A stretch of 64,000 bases of DNA, taken from NCBI GenBank assembly GCA_944472155.2, contig OX235272.1:99764020-99828019 (forward strand). Direction: 5' to 3'. The notes beneath the pieces were generated by a model. That model had not been told where the DNA came from and made no database searches. It worked only from the letters and a program-made list of their open reading frames with translations. Of the stretch, positions 53,994 through 64,000 are shown piece after piece. The stretch's first letter is position 1; every line of letters begins with the position of its first letter. The position numbers and the translations under genes were made by a program. This stretch comes from Trichobilharzia szidati (taxonomy: Eukaryota; Platyhelminthes; Trematoda; Strigeidida; Schistosomatidae).

Positions 53994-55886
53994 ATTCAAC
54001 ATAGAACTTGGCACCGAGGTGCAGCAGTTCGAGTTGCCACGTTCCAAAGAGCACACAAAGGTAGACAGGAAAATGAGAGAAGAGAATCAACAGAATTTAG
54101 ATAAGTATAAGAGTGAAACAGAATGAGTAATGGTAGAAAGGAATATGAAAGGTTAAAGAGACTGAATACATCTGCGCCACTGACAACGATTTTGAGCCAT
54201 GTCACCTATTGTCTCAAGCCATTGATTTTTAGAGTCCCGAGGGCCCCAACCCGGAAGTCTGCATCTCCCTACCTGACTCAGTTTAACTGTCAGGGATTTC
54301 ATGGATTGATGAGGCCATGTTTTTGTTTGGCCACCACTTATTCTTTTCCAACCTGCACCTATATCAGCTAGTAATGCCCGTCGGGGGAGGCGATGGCTAG
54401 GCATGCGCAGCACGTGACCTAACCATCTCAATGTATGTAACTTCATAGCCTCTTCGAGTGATTTTCCCTCTTTGCCCAACACTCTACGCCTAACGTCAAC
54501 ATTACTTACCTTATTATACCACCTAACGCGAGAAAGAGATCGTAAACATCTGTGGTCAAAAACAGACAATCTCTTCATGTCTTCCGCTCTCAATGGCCAC
54601 GTCTCACTACCATAGAGAAGGACGGAGCGAACTGCTGAGCAGTATACACGTCCCTTGGTTGATAGCCGAATGTCACGCCTACGCCAGAGACGGTGTAAGT
54701 TAGCGAAAGCAGCCCGAGCTTTCTGGATCCGTGCTGTGATTTCGTCACCAATCAATCCGTTGGTGCTGATACAACTTCCCAAATAGGTGAAGTGGTCAAC
54801 ATGTTCTATCACTTCACTCCCTATCACTAAGCTAGGAGTTGACGTAGTCCAGTCCTGTAGCAGCATCTTACATTTTACAGGAGCGAATCGCATGTCAAAC
54901 ATACGAAGATTGCTGCTCAAGGTGTTCAGAAGACTCTGCATTTTGTCAGCGTCCTCCCCTAACAGGACTATGTCGTCTACGTATTACAAGTCTATAAGAC
55001 TATTCCCTGGTAACAAGTCGATTCCTAAGTCGTTAAGTTCAGTTAAGGATACTTCCATTAGCATATCTATGATGAAGTTAAACAGAAAAGGGGAAAGTGG
55101 ACATCCTTAACGGACACCACTGGTTGTTATCAATTCAGATAACAATTCCCCATAAGCCATTACATGGCTACGTGAGTTTGAGTAGAGTGCCTTGATTAGT
55201 GCAATGTACTTTCTTGGCACTCCCTTCACAGTCAAACATTGCCATAGTACCTCTCGATCCAAGGAGTCGAAGGCCGCCTTCAAGTCAAGAAATATGGCAA
55301 TTGTTGGACGCCTAAAAGTGTGTCTATATTCTAGGATCTGTCGGAGAGTGAAGATATGATCTATGCACCCTCTACCTGGCCTAAAGCCCGCTTGATTTTC
55401 CCTCGTTTGTTCCTCCCGAGTTCGGCTTAGTCTGTGTATGATTACTGAGTCTAGGATTTTAGAGACTATGTTCGTTAGGCTGATTCCTCTATGATTATCA
55501 CATGAGGACTTGTCTCCCTTCTTGAATATTGGTATGATAAGTGACTTACCCCAGTCTGATGGAACCGTCTCTGATTCCCAGACGTTACCTAGTACCTTAG
55601 TTAAACTATATACTAGTATGTCACCCCCATATTTAAACACCTCCGGAATAATTCCATCGGGTCCTGCCGCTTTGCCTCGTTTCAAATTACAGATAGCTTT
55701 GGTGGCCTCACTTACAGACGGCGGGCCAGTGTCTATATCCCATTCGGGTGTGTACTGGATGGCGGGGAGGCTCAGTGTGGCTGTAGGCAAGTTAAATTGT
55801 TCCTCAATTGTTCCTGCTCCAAAGAGGGAGAGTGGCAACTCGAACTGGTGCACATCTGTGCAAAGTTCTACATTGAAACCAGTCAG
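53994..55886 (-). mobile_element. RTE-1 LINE copy bounded by short inverted repeats
   Basis: Minus-strand element. Plus bases 53994-54046 (GATTCAACATAGAACTTGGC, CAGCAGTTCGAGTTGCCAC) are found reversed at about 55829-55880 (GTGGCAACTCGAACTGGTGC). The left copy is in the 3-prime untranslated end, so the 5-prime junction carries an inverted piece of that end. The tRNA-like block at 55900-55990 adjoins on the right. Confidence 0.6.
54153..55830 (-). pseudogene. RTE-1 reverse transcriptase to C-terminus, best copy of this family
   Basis: Minus strand, nearly open throughout. From 55800: EEQFNLPTATLSLP, LKRGKAAGPDGIIPEVFKYG, SLIIPIFKKGDKSSCDNHRG, ENQAGFRPGRGCIDHIF, FLDLKAAFDSLDREVLW, TSGVR, a TAA (CAA expected) at 55110, GCPLSPFLFNFIID, then a TAA directly before YVDDIVLLGEDADKM near 54985. 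After that the frame is clean to the stop: [100 protein letters not shown]. Only two point nonsense changes break the RT. The endonuclease part is missing (5-prime truncation). Confidence 0.92.
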
Positions 55887-55894
55887 TCATACTA

Positions 55895-55990
55895 CCGGCT
55901 AGCAGAGGTTTCTCAGTGCATCGGTCGGGAATCAAACTCAGACCACAATCGTGGTTGACCAGCATCCTATCACTGGCAGCTAATGAGCAT
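55895..55990 (-). mobile_element. tRNA-like retroposon remnant
   Basis: Minus strand: GAGTTTGATTCCCG (B box) with TAGCTGCCAGTGATAGGATG upstream as a weak A box, followed by GAAACCTCTGCTAGCC. It resembles the Sm-alpha-like unit at 38 kb more than SINE A, but the hammerhead block is not recognisable. Confidence 0.45.
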
Positions 55991-56384
55991 TTTTGGTTGA
56001 TAACACACTAGCCTAACTCATTAGTACAAAGTAACATGGAACAAATTCATCTCTTTTCGGTTCTTCTCCCTCGAGTTGATTGTAATCTGAAGATATTACG
56101 AACATAAGGAAACTCAAAATGCATTGCACAGCATTCGTATTATATACATAGTTACGCACGTTATATTTAAAATCGATGATTGCCTGGATATCTTGATAAG
56201 AACAGTTCTGACTACAGCACCTAAAGACTTTGTGACCATAAGATATTTTAAAGCTTAATTGAAAACTTGTGTAAACAGAGTAGAGTATATGCTACTTAAA
56301 ATAATTTACTGTCGAGTTTAAATGAATTAGTAATGACAAAATGGTAAGTAAGATAGTAATAATACATGCCGAATACATACCTCT

Positions 56385-56880
56385 TCCTGGGCAGCCTGCT
56401 TAAAACTTGGGCTACCAAAAACTTCCATCTCTCTATTGCATATATTTTCTCTCGTTCACTTTGTTTTAATCGACTAAAATATGACCTCTATTGGTATTAT
56501 CTACTCTTATGTGTATTTAAATTGTTTACAAACTTCTGTTTCGCAAGTTCCTACTAAACTTCAGGAAAGGCCTGATTGTGAATGGCAGCGTGTTCCAATA
56601 CATGAGATAACTGTTCTTCAGTTATGTCCTTCGGTCTCAGAATGTACTTCTGAACATCTTACAATTGGATTTCTACTAGACATTGTGCTTTCTTGAAGGA
56701 GACAAAGCGGATATATCAAAATGGAATGGTTTGTGCTTCAGCTCAGAGAGAAATGTGTCACAGGATATACTACTGTCAATTAATATTTCACTTGAAGATA
56801 TTGTACGAATGGAAAATTTCATACAATAAACTCCTCTGAAATTTCTGTACATTTTGTATATACTGTCCAGAATAAAGATG
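56385..56880 (+). repeat. Repeat family E, copy 3
   Basis: Same sequence as 47985-48485, ending CCAGAATAAAG, with its own different flanks (GGGCAGCCTGCTTAAAACTT on the left, closer to the 4870 copy). Shared short frames of 63 and 71 residues have no recognisable domain. Confidence 0.88.
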
Positions 56881-57419
56881 TTATGGTTAAAAAAATAGAT
56901 ACAGTAGTTTAATTTAATGACATAGCCAAATTAAGACGAACACTGATAAATGTTGCACTTGTGCAGGTTTGACTGATTTCAGCACAAACTGCGTCATCAA
57001 TCGAAAACAGAGAGTGAATAATAACCCGTGAAATACTAGGAATACTTGCAGTTTTAAGGAGTGGTCATAACCTATATTTCTTCAGTGATAGTGTGAATAT
57101 TAGTGAGGCTATATTGAGAATTGACGGTGGTGGTTAACGGAGTGAGATGCTCACCTTTAACCTGAAAGTCCTAAGGATTTTATGGATGTGCTTTTCGAAG
57201 AAACCTGAAGAACAAAGAAATATTGGTCTCTCGTTTCTAGTCTCCCATTAATTCATTATTATCTGACTCAATATGAGATACGCAGTTGGCGATATCTGTG
57301 TATTCAGATCAGCAACAGGGGAATAAAAACAATGTGCACAGAATCATGGGATATGCAAAAACTATTGACAAACAAAAAACAACATCAACTAGAGAATGGG
57401 CCTTTGAAAGATGCAATTG

Positions 57420-58390
57420 ATGAATTAGAATTCTACTGTCGGTACATGGATGATGCACATTTTGATGATGAAAAATGAGGATGAAGAAAAGAACATTCTA
57501 GACAAATTTAACGATGTTCATTCTGCAATAAATTTTACCATCGAGAAAGAAAGAGACTCTAGTGTTTCACTCCTAAACGTCCTTACGACTAAAAAAGAGG
57601 ACGGTACAATAAGACGTGTATATAGAAAGCCTACATCAACTGGTCAGTACACTCATTTTTTCAGCTTCGTGCCTTTGAAATAAAGTGCTCGGTCCACAGA
57701 GCAAGAGCAGTCTGCTCTGATGAATGTCTTAAGGAAGACTTTAATATTATTAAACAGTTGCTGAGTGAGAACGGTTACCCAGAAAAACTCATCCATAAGA
57801 ATATTAATCAAAAGTCAAGGCAGGCCAAAGTACCAACAATTGCGAAAAAGGCCATATTTTTACAACTTCAGTTCCTTGTGGATAACATTAGTGAGATATT
57901 AACACAATACCTAAGAAATGAGGTAAAAAGAGCATTCACTGCTGCCGAATTATGCTGTGTTTTCAAAATCACCCCTAATCTGCGTTCGGGAGTTAACGAT
58001 AAACTGCCTAATTTCGCCTCTTCTATGTGTACCTATCAATTTGACCGTTCCTGTGGAGTGAACCAGTTACATAGGTCGTAAAATTAGACGTGTTTATTGT
58101 CGGAGTTCTGAACACCATCCTGACTAATGGTTAAGCAAAGGACAAACGAAATCCATTCATAGCTCTATTCTATCTCATCTCGTGAATACGGAACACAAGA
58201 TTGATGTTAACGAGTCGGCTTTCAAAATCAACTACCGCATACCAAATAATCTTATCTTTACCTTAAGAGTTCGTCTACTACCTATTTCTGTGGCTGGCTG
58301 TTGGGATCTACATTAAGAAGCCTAACTTATGTATTCACAAGAAGTTGCTTCAGACGCTTTCCTTACCCCGCTGGCCATCAAGGTTTTAAT
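57420..58390 (+). pseudogene. PLE thumb, linker and endonuclease, decayed
   Basis: Plus strand. YCRYMDDAHF (catalytic YxDD as YMDD) near 57440, thumb NILDKFNDVHSAINFTIEKE and SVSLLNVLTTKKEDGTI, YRKPTSTGQYTHF, linker SENGYPEKLIHKNINQK, VPTIAKKAIFLQLQF, AFTAAELCCVF, endonuclease start MCTYQFDRSCGVNQLHRS (YIGRS lost), then LSHLVNTEHKIDVNESAFKI and a broken tail to about 58385. Frameshifts at 57680, 58080 and 58310. Same subfamily as the copies at 3.9 and 31 kb. Confidence 0.83.
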
Positions 58391-58399
58391 GATCCTCAA

Positions 58400-59100
58400 T
58401 TTTCTGTGGAAATTTCCTTAATTTTATTTGATATTCTATTTGCTATTTTGTTTTTATGCTTATTATTATTTCTTGAACTGTAATTTCACCGATCTTAACA
58501 AATCAATAGTATTTAAAAAACACCAATATTGTCAGTGACGATTATTTTCTCACCTCTTACCTCTTTATTAATTTCAGAAAAGGATATTGTTTGCTAAATT
58601 TTTTTCCAAATGTCTAAGTGAATATTTTCGCAATATTAAAACATAATAGTTTACTACGACAATTACGTCCATATGCTTTAAGTATTCTGTTTCGGTTCAA
58701 TAAAACAGCATGCACCTACCTGACAGATACATAATGCTTCTCCCTCCACCCCTATTTACCACTGTTATTTACTTGACTTTTGTTCAATTTTGTTTTAGCT
58801 CAGCTCTACTCAACCCCGTCAATAAGATTACGTCACTCAACTTGATTACTTAATTTTACTTTAGTTGCTAACCCATTTACGAAATTTCTTATCTGAAATT
58901 TACAATTCTAATAATTTTGTTTTAGTTTCTACCCGATTAACGCTTTCTGCATTACCATTCATCATCAATTTAAACATAGTATATTGTCTGAAGTAGACTA
59001 TTTTTGTAGACAAACGTCCCCAAGGTAGTTAAACCGTATATAAGACACTAGATGAAAACTGAAGTAGGACTTTCTCTGTGACAAAATGGATTACAAAGAG
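58400..59100. other. AT-rich stretch, probably PLE 3-prime sequence then unassigned
   Basis: Follows the PLE tail directly; no exon or repeat landmark beyond about 58.5 kb. Confidence 0.35.
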
Positions 59101-59480
59101 GTATCAGTTCCAGCTGAAGTTATTGAACTATAATGGGATCCACAAAAGAATATAGTGTGATATATAATGTAGTTTTGGAATTAGTTACGTTCTCTGAGCT
59201 GGTTGGTTTAATTGCGAAGCTTTTGTCATCCTTCTGGACAACATCTTCAGTGCAAGTTTTAGCATAAAATGAACTCATGTGAATTCTCCGTGAATGATAT
59301 ATTTGTGTCCTGGCAACCATCTTCGTGACTGGTAGTCGATTTACATCCGTACTGATCATATTTTATTGACTTGGAATTCGAATTTTCTTGTCACATGATT
59401 TACATTTTATTAGCTAGTGGTAAGTTTGGTCTATATTAACATGTTTGTTAATTGCTGGTTGATTCACGCGAATACCAGGC

Positions 59481-59680
59481 TTATAGGAATTCTCTGGCAC
59501 TTTTGGTGTTTCCGCTATCTACAATTTCAACATTATCGCAATTAAATTGGTGCCCATAATTATCTACATGCACTGATATCAAAGAAAATATATCAAATGT
59601 CTTTTTAACATATAATCTATCTAAAGAAAATTTCAGGAAATTAAAATACCTAACAGAATCATGTGAACATTCTATCAATT
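59481..59680 (-). pseudogene. PLE endonuclease C-terminus in the left arm of palindrome 5
   Basis: Minus strand: SLISVHVDNYGHQFNCDNVE and NTKSAREFL. The matching plus-strand region at 60730-60850 reads VISMHVYNYIPQFEGDNVEM and NTENTAREFLEARY. The two differ at many residues, so either the inversion is old or two related copies are involved. Confidence 0.75.
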
Positions 59681-60912
59681 AGCCGATACAATTTTTAGAG
59701 AAAATCAACAACATTCAAGTGGATGACAATGAAATAATGGTGTCCTTTGATATCACAGCATTATATACTTCAGTTGGTGCAAAATTAGTAAAGGAAACTA
59801 TGTGACAACTGTATTATGGCGATGAGAACACAAAAACGCCATGTTCAACTTGGATAGAACTCATAGAGTTATGTTTTAAAATATACTTCCAATTCAATAA
59901 TCAGATATGTGAACAGATAAAAGCAACACCTATAGGATCGTCCATATCAGGATTAATAGCTGAAGTCGTCATGCAAAGATTAGAATTAATAGCCCTACCT
60001 ATAATTAAACTAAAAATCTGAGTACGTTACTTTGGTGATACTTTAGTAATAATTAAAAGAAATGATTTGGAAAATACCCCTAAGTTAATAAACATATTTG
60101 AAGATATTATATTCACAAGAGAAGAAGAATTAGACAACAAAATTCCATTCTTAGATGTTTTAATCAAGAGAACTAACAAAGGAAACACAAGTATATAGAA
60201 AATCAGCGCACACAGACAAAATACTCAACTATAGTAGCAATAACCCGACTACCCACAAAAGAAACTGTGTGCAGATATTGTTTAAAAGAGTCCGAACACA
60301 ATGTAGCACTCCTGTGTTGAAGAGAATGGAAGAAAAATACCTACTAGCCATCTTCAACAAAGAATGGATATCCTCACAATTTCACCAGTGTTTAAAATCG
60401 AGTCACAACACCAACAAGAAACCATCATCAAAGACTACAAGAAATTTCATTCTACCGAATATAAATAATATCTCTGAAATAACAACTAGAATATTAAGAC
60501 CGTTTGAAATAGATATAGCCCACAAGCCAGCAAGCACAATCAATTCATTCGATATTGTGCAAACCAAAAAATCCAACAGAAAAAGAAGATGAAATTAATA
60601 CCATTTACAAAATAAATAATATGCATGAACTGCAATAAACATTACATCGTTGGTCAAAGTGGGCATCCCCTTCAAATTCGAATCCAAGAACACAAATTGG
60701 CTCTGAAATGGCACGACATGTATTCTGTCATATCGATGCATGTATATAATTACATACCCCAATTTGAAGGAGATAATGTAGAAATGTTGAATAGAGGAAA
60801 CACCGAAAACACCGCCAGGGAATTCCTAGAAGCCAGGTACTCAAGTGAATCAGCCAGCGATAAACAAACACATTATTATAGACCAAATTTACCACTAGTT
60901 AATGAAAAGTAA
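59640..60912 (+). pseudogene. PLE reverse transcriptase-endonuclease, decayed
   Basis: Plus strand. Palm: IQVDDNEIMVSFDITALYTS near 59720, ATPIGSSISGLIAEVVMQRL near 59930, VRYFGDTLVIIKR (catalytic YxDD as YFGD) near 60030. Thumb: REEELDNKIPFLDVLIKRTN. Linker: RVRTQCSTPVLKRMEEKYLL and SEITTRILRPFEIDIAHKPA. Endonuclease from 60625: CNKHYIVGQSGHPLQIRIQE (YIVGQSG in place of YIGQTG), then NTENTAREFLEARYSSESAS. Breaks near 59805, 60020, 60197 and 60590. Same subfamily as the RT at 13 kb. Confidence 0.83.
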
Positions 60913-61602
60913 ATCACATGACAAAAAAGTTCGAATTCCAAGTCAATAAAATAGAGACGTAAAATAACAGCCAGTCACGACAGTGGTCGCCAGGAGACAC
61001 AGTTTTATATTATTCATGGAGAAATCAAGTAAATTCATTTTATACTAAGACCTGCGCTGAAGATGTTGTCCAGAAGGACGACAAAAGCTTCGCAATTAAA
61101 CCAACCAGCTCAGAGAACACAACGAATTGCAAATCATCCACCTGAGCCACAAATCTTCGCTATCATTTGAATAGTGTGGTTTTGCTTGTCTCTTGTTTCT
61201 ATGATTTAGGTTGAACTCAGTTCGATGTTACCTAATTTATTAGTCACTCATCATCTCTCGTCTTCATTACGTAACTCCTTCACCATTGTATACATGCATA
61301 CATTTACTTTGTTTAAACTTGAACTCCTTGTGTAAAAACTATATAAGCCTAATTTTCTGAGCACTGTTTACTAAGTTCAAAACCTACTGTCAACTGACGT
61401 CATGTAAAATTTGCAAGTATGTCAAGAATTGTTGTGCTCATAAACTTAATAATAATAATAATTTAATTAGGCTGTAAGCAAGCAATTGATGAGAAGCAAA
61501 CGAAATAAGCAATGAAAGTACCATATTACTCTGCATAAACTGTTGTTCTTGCTTTATTCAAATTCAAAAAAGGAATAAATGTATGAAAACTCATTGTATA
61601 GG

Positions 61603-61809
61603 CAAAACAAAGACTGTCCACTTCTTTTGATTTGTAATACTCGCGTGTAGAGGTATTCTAACACAGACTTCATTCTGTAAGGATTAATTACTTTTTTTTT
61701 AACAAGACATTCCAGAAAGCCTCGATACTTCTGAAGTAAGATAAACAGCAAAACAGGCTTACATCCACCCAATGCATAAAACGGTATTCACATTTATGCT
61801 GCTTTAGAG
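61603..61809 (-). CDS. Candidate terminal exons with very short introns
   Basis: Minus strand. Acceptor TTTTCTCTAAAG|CAG opens QHKCEYRFMHWVD (39 bases) ended by GAT|GTAAGC; a 32-base GT...TTACTTCAG intron; KYRGFLECL (27 bases) ended by CTT|GTTAAA; a 29-base intron ending CCTTACAG; then NEVCVRIPLHASITNQKKWT, VFVLPIQ and TGA. Alternatively the second short intron is retained and the frame runs KYRGFLECLVKKKVINPYRM to a stop at 61554. The two micro-exons are multiples of three. No family recognised, and no upstream exon identified. Confidence 0.35.
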
Positions 61810-62894
61810 AAAACATTCAGTGAAAACCAGCAACAGAATGTTCAAATTACACAGCGTGTTATTTACTTAGGTCCTACCAAGTTGAAAAGAATGATTTCGT
61901 TCGATACAAAACATATTTGTGTTAATCCTAAAAGCAAAGCACAACTTCGCAGTTCTAAAATCGTCCTAGTCGTTTAACTAGGCCAACGCGCAAACTTTAT
62001 TGTGGCCTGCTTAGATCAATAGGTTACTTAAATTTCTATTAAGCAAAATTGCATCTTGTTTACTCTATTTTATACTGTTTTCATGATTCGATTAACTCCT
62101 TAAATCCTAATCTCCACTCACTCTGACTTTTAACTATGTTTCACTGTTCTACGACGACTTTTTCTGAAGAATATTGTGGGATATTGCAGTATGATTCAGA
62201 GAGGACATTATTGCTTCAAATGATATATTATCGGTTTTTATCTTAACCCAGATTCTGCGCATGCAGTGAACACTTAGCTATTGAACACGCTGAGTATATA
62301 CCGTTCTGTGTGCATAGAGGCATTTTTCAAAATGAAGATATTAATGCTGTCATCATCATCATCTATGCAGGTATAAAGATTATTAGACACAGACTAAAGC
62401 TGGTGGTAAAGTAAACAGAACTGAACCATAAAATATTCAGAAGAGGTAGAAGAAAATACACAGGTATGCAGTGATTAAAAGCAAAGTTTTGAATAATATT
62501 AATATTCAATCTAAGGAGAATACTTCTTACATTGTTGATGAAACTATATTAAAGACAGTGTTTTAGTTATAAGACACTAACATATACCTGTGCCACAAAG
62601 TAATGAATTAAGTAGAACTGATGAAGATGAATATTAACAGGAGAATATGCCTCAGCGATCTTCTGGTCTGTTATAGTTTTTAAAGGAAGCATTTTGAATG
62701 CTTAATTCAGAGAGCGAATCTAGCGGATAATGAGGTTTTGTAGAATTCACTAAAATTGTTAGTGAGATATACAACAGTAGAACTAGGTCATTAAAAGGTT
62801 ATTGACTTAATCTTTTCTAAATGAATTCAGTAACATACAACACTATACAAACATTAAATATTTCTTCCCTTTTAGAGAATGCAATACAATAAAG

Positions 62895-63645
62895 AAATAA
62901 AGAAAGAACCAACATATATGCAGACAGGATAATACCAAGTCATTTTATGTCGTGCATTGATTCTCTTCAACTGCTGCCTACATCCTAAGTAAATCAATTA
63001 TATGTTACAAAATGGTCTCTGAACATACTTCTGTTTGCAATGACTTCAAGTTATAGATAGAGAGTATAAGCATAAGCAACCTAATTTCCAAGATGATGTA
63101 AGTAGACAATTATTTAGTGTTTCAAGAGTAACTATTTATATAGTAATTACACAAGTGAGGTAGAGTTCAGATTTATCTTGGAAACATAGAAGGACTAGAG
63201 ACAAAATACAAGACAGAACAACAGAGTTAATTTATATAGATATATAGCAGACCAACCATGGATATCAGGTATGCATCGGCCGGGCATCGAACCCCTGACC
63301 ATGTACACGGTCGACGAGCGTCCTAACTGCTGTGCCGCCGACGCACAGTAGAGAAATCTGAATTCCATCTCTTACTATATAAATAGTTACTCTTGAAACA
63401 CTAAATAATTGTCTACTTACATCATCTTGGAAATTAGGTTGCTTATGCTTATACTCTCTATCTATAACTTGAAGTCATTGTAAAAAGAAGTATGTTCAGA
63501 GACCATTTTGTAACATATAATTGATTTACTTAGGATGTAGGCAGCAGTTGAAGAGAATCAATGCACGACATAAAATGACCTGGTATTATCCTGACTGCAA
63601 ATATGTTTTCTTCTTTATTCAAACTGATAAAGGGAACCGGCTGTA
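62895..63645. repeat. Repeat family D palindrome with SINE B at its centre (palindrome 6)
   Basis: Arms 62895-63180 and 63355-63645 are reverse complements (GTGCATTGATTCTCTTCAAC and CAAGATGATGTAAGTAGACA with their complements). The SINE B copy lies at the centre. A single-arm copy is at 6555-6935. No coding sequence, so the element type is unknown. Confidence 0.85.
63250..63347 (-). mobile_element. SINE B copy 3 (head only)
   Basis: Minus strand GTGCGTCGGCGGCACAGCAG head, B box GGTTCGATGCC, truncated after about 100 bp at ATATCCATGGTTGG. It separates the two arms of palindrome 6. Confidence 0.8.
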
Positions 63646-63649
63646 TGAA

Positions 63650-64000
63650 ACAATAAAGAAAATGAACAATAGAAAACAAAAGAAAAAAATGAGCGGGAAA
63701 AAAGTTTAAGTCATAGACAGATAAATAGAGTAGATTGTGATCTTGTGGAGGATTTATTCATGATTACATCACACATCAAATGATATGCATAAATTTGTGT
63801 ACAACCGTCATTAAAATCTACAGTTCTTAACATAAACAATAGATTAGAAATCGAATACTTCACTGCTCACAAACCACTCAGATTGTACTGCTTATTTCAG
63901 ACAAATAGTGATAATAAATTACTGTTATAGATTTACATGTGAACAGTTAAACGTCTACAAGCTGGGAGAAAGAGAGGAGGAAACAATAATAACTATATCG
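63650..64000. other. Window end, nothing recognised
   Basis: AT-rich, no exon, box or repeat landmark. Confidence 0.35.

Larger units (their letters stand above)
59110..61140 (+). mobile_element. PLE copy with inverted ends (palindrome 5)
   Basis: The minus-strand block 59680-59110 (HVDNYGHQFNCDNVEIVDSG, then KTCTEDVVQKDDKSFAIKPT) is an inverted version of the plus-strand end 60740-61135 (HVYNYIPQFEGDNVEMLNRG; KTCAEDVVQKDDKSFAIKPT). Between them a plus-strand RT and endonuclease runs from 59640 to 60912. So a PLE carries an inverted copy of its own endonuclease end and 3-prime region in front of its RT. Confidence 0.83.

Noticed and set aside
62330..62373. Start exon MKILMLSSSSSMQ with donor CAG|GTATAA on the plus strand
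   Set aside because: Only 13 codons, weak context and no following exon; TATATA upstream at 62294 is expected by chance in AT-rich DNA.

Overview
The window is AT-rich, intron-rich animal DNA from a flatworm, most likely a schistosomatid blood fluke. The pointers are relics of the Sm-alpha type hammerhead retroposon, many Penelope-like elements (PLEs) with GIY-YIG endonuclease, RTE-type LINEs of the SR2 style, CR1-like LINE remains, tRNA-derived SINEs and very long transposon-filled introns. No bacterial-style operon, rRNA, functional tRNA, CRISPR array or phage is present.

Host coding sequence is sparse. On the minus strand there is a chain of short exons with good splice sites: 38433-38299, 32812-32668, 29752-29619, 6038-5703, 2918-2614, 1483-1224 and 879-528. 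Where neighbours can be tested, the codon phases fit exactly (32812 exon to 29752 exon; 29752 exon to 6038 exon; 1483 exon to 879 exon). They are best read as one gene of unknown family running right to left over more than 38 kb, ending in a proline-rich tail. A single plus-strand exon at 7732-7830 is clearly from a UBE2K-type ubiquitin-conjugating enzyme. Weaker minus-strand exon candidates lie near 50.6 kb and 61.6-61.8 kb.

Everything else that can be recognised is mobile. PLEs: about 3.9-4.4, 8.6-9.3, 10.4-10.7, 11.6-17.1, 18.2-18.6, 22.1-23.2, 30.8-32.0, 34.3-35.7, 40.0-41.0, 50.8-51.6, 57.3-58.4 and 59.1-61.1 kb. RTE LINEs: a copy at 43.0-46.2 kb with both enzyme domains, and partial copies near 7.9, 18.9-20.4, 27.2-28.9, 38.6-39.2, 53.3-53.9 and 54.1-55.9 kb. 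CR1-like minus-strand remains: 10.0, 36.0-37.4 and 51.7-52.3 kb. Solo LTRs with perfect 4-bp target duplications: 29056-29391 and 42584-42885. At least three tRNA-derived SINE families are interspersed, one of which (SINE A) carries a hammerhead-like domain directly behind its tRNA-like promoter.

The most striking theme is inversion. At least five PLE copies sit inside large inverted repeats, with a short piece of PLE coding sequence trapped between two opposed copies of the same element end. Two SINE A copies and one RTE copy show a similar inverted tail at the 5-prime end. A second theme is parasitism between elements: SINE C looks like a tRNA head joined to the 5-prime leader and 3-prime tail of the local RTE LINE. 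All coding calls in mobile elements are broken by stops or frameshifts. All statements are from reading the sequence; no database search was run.
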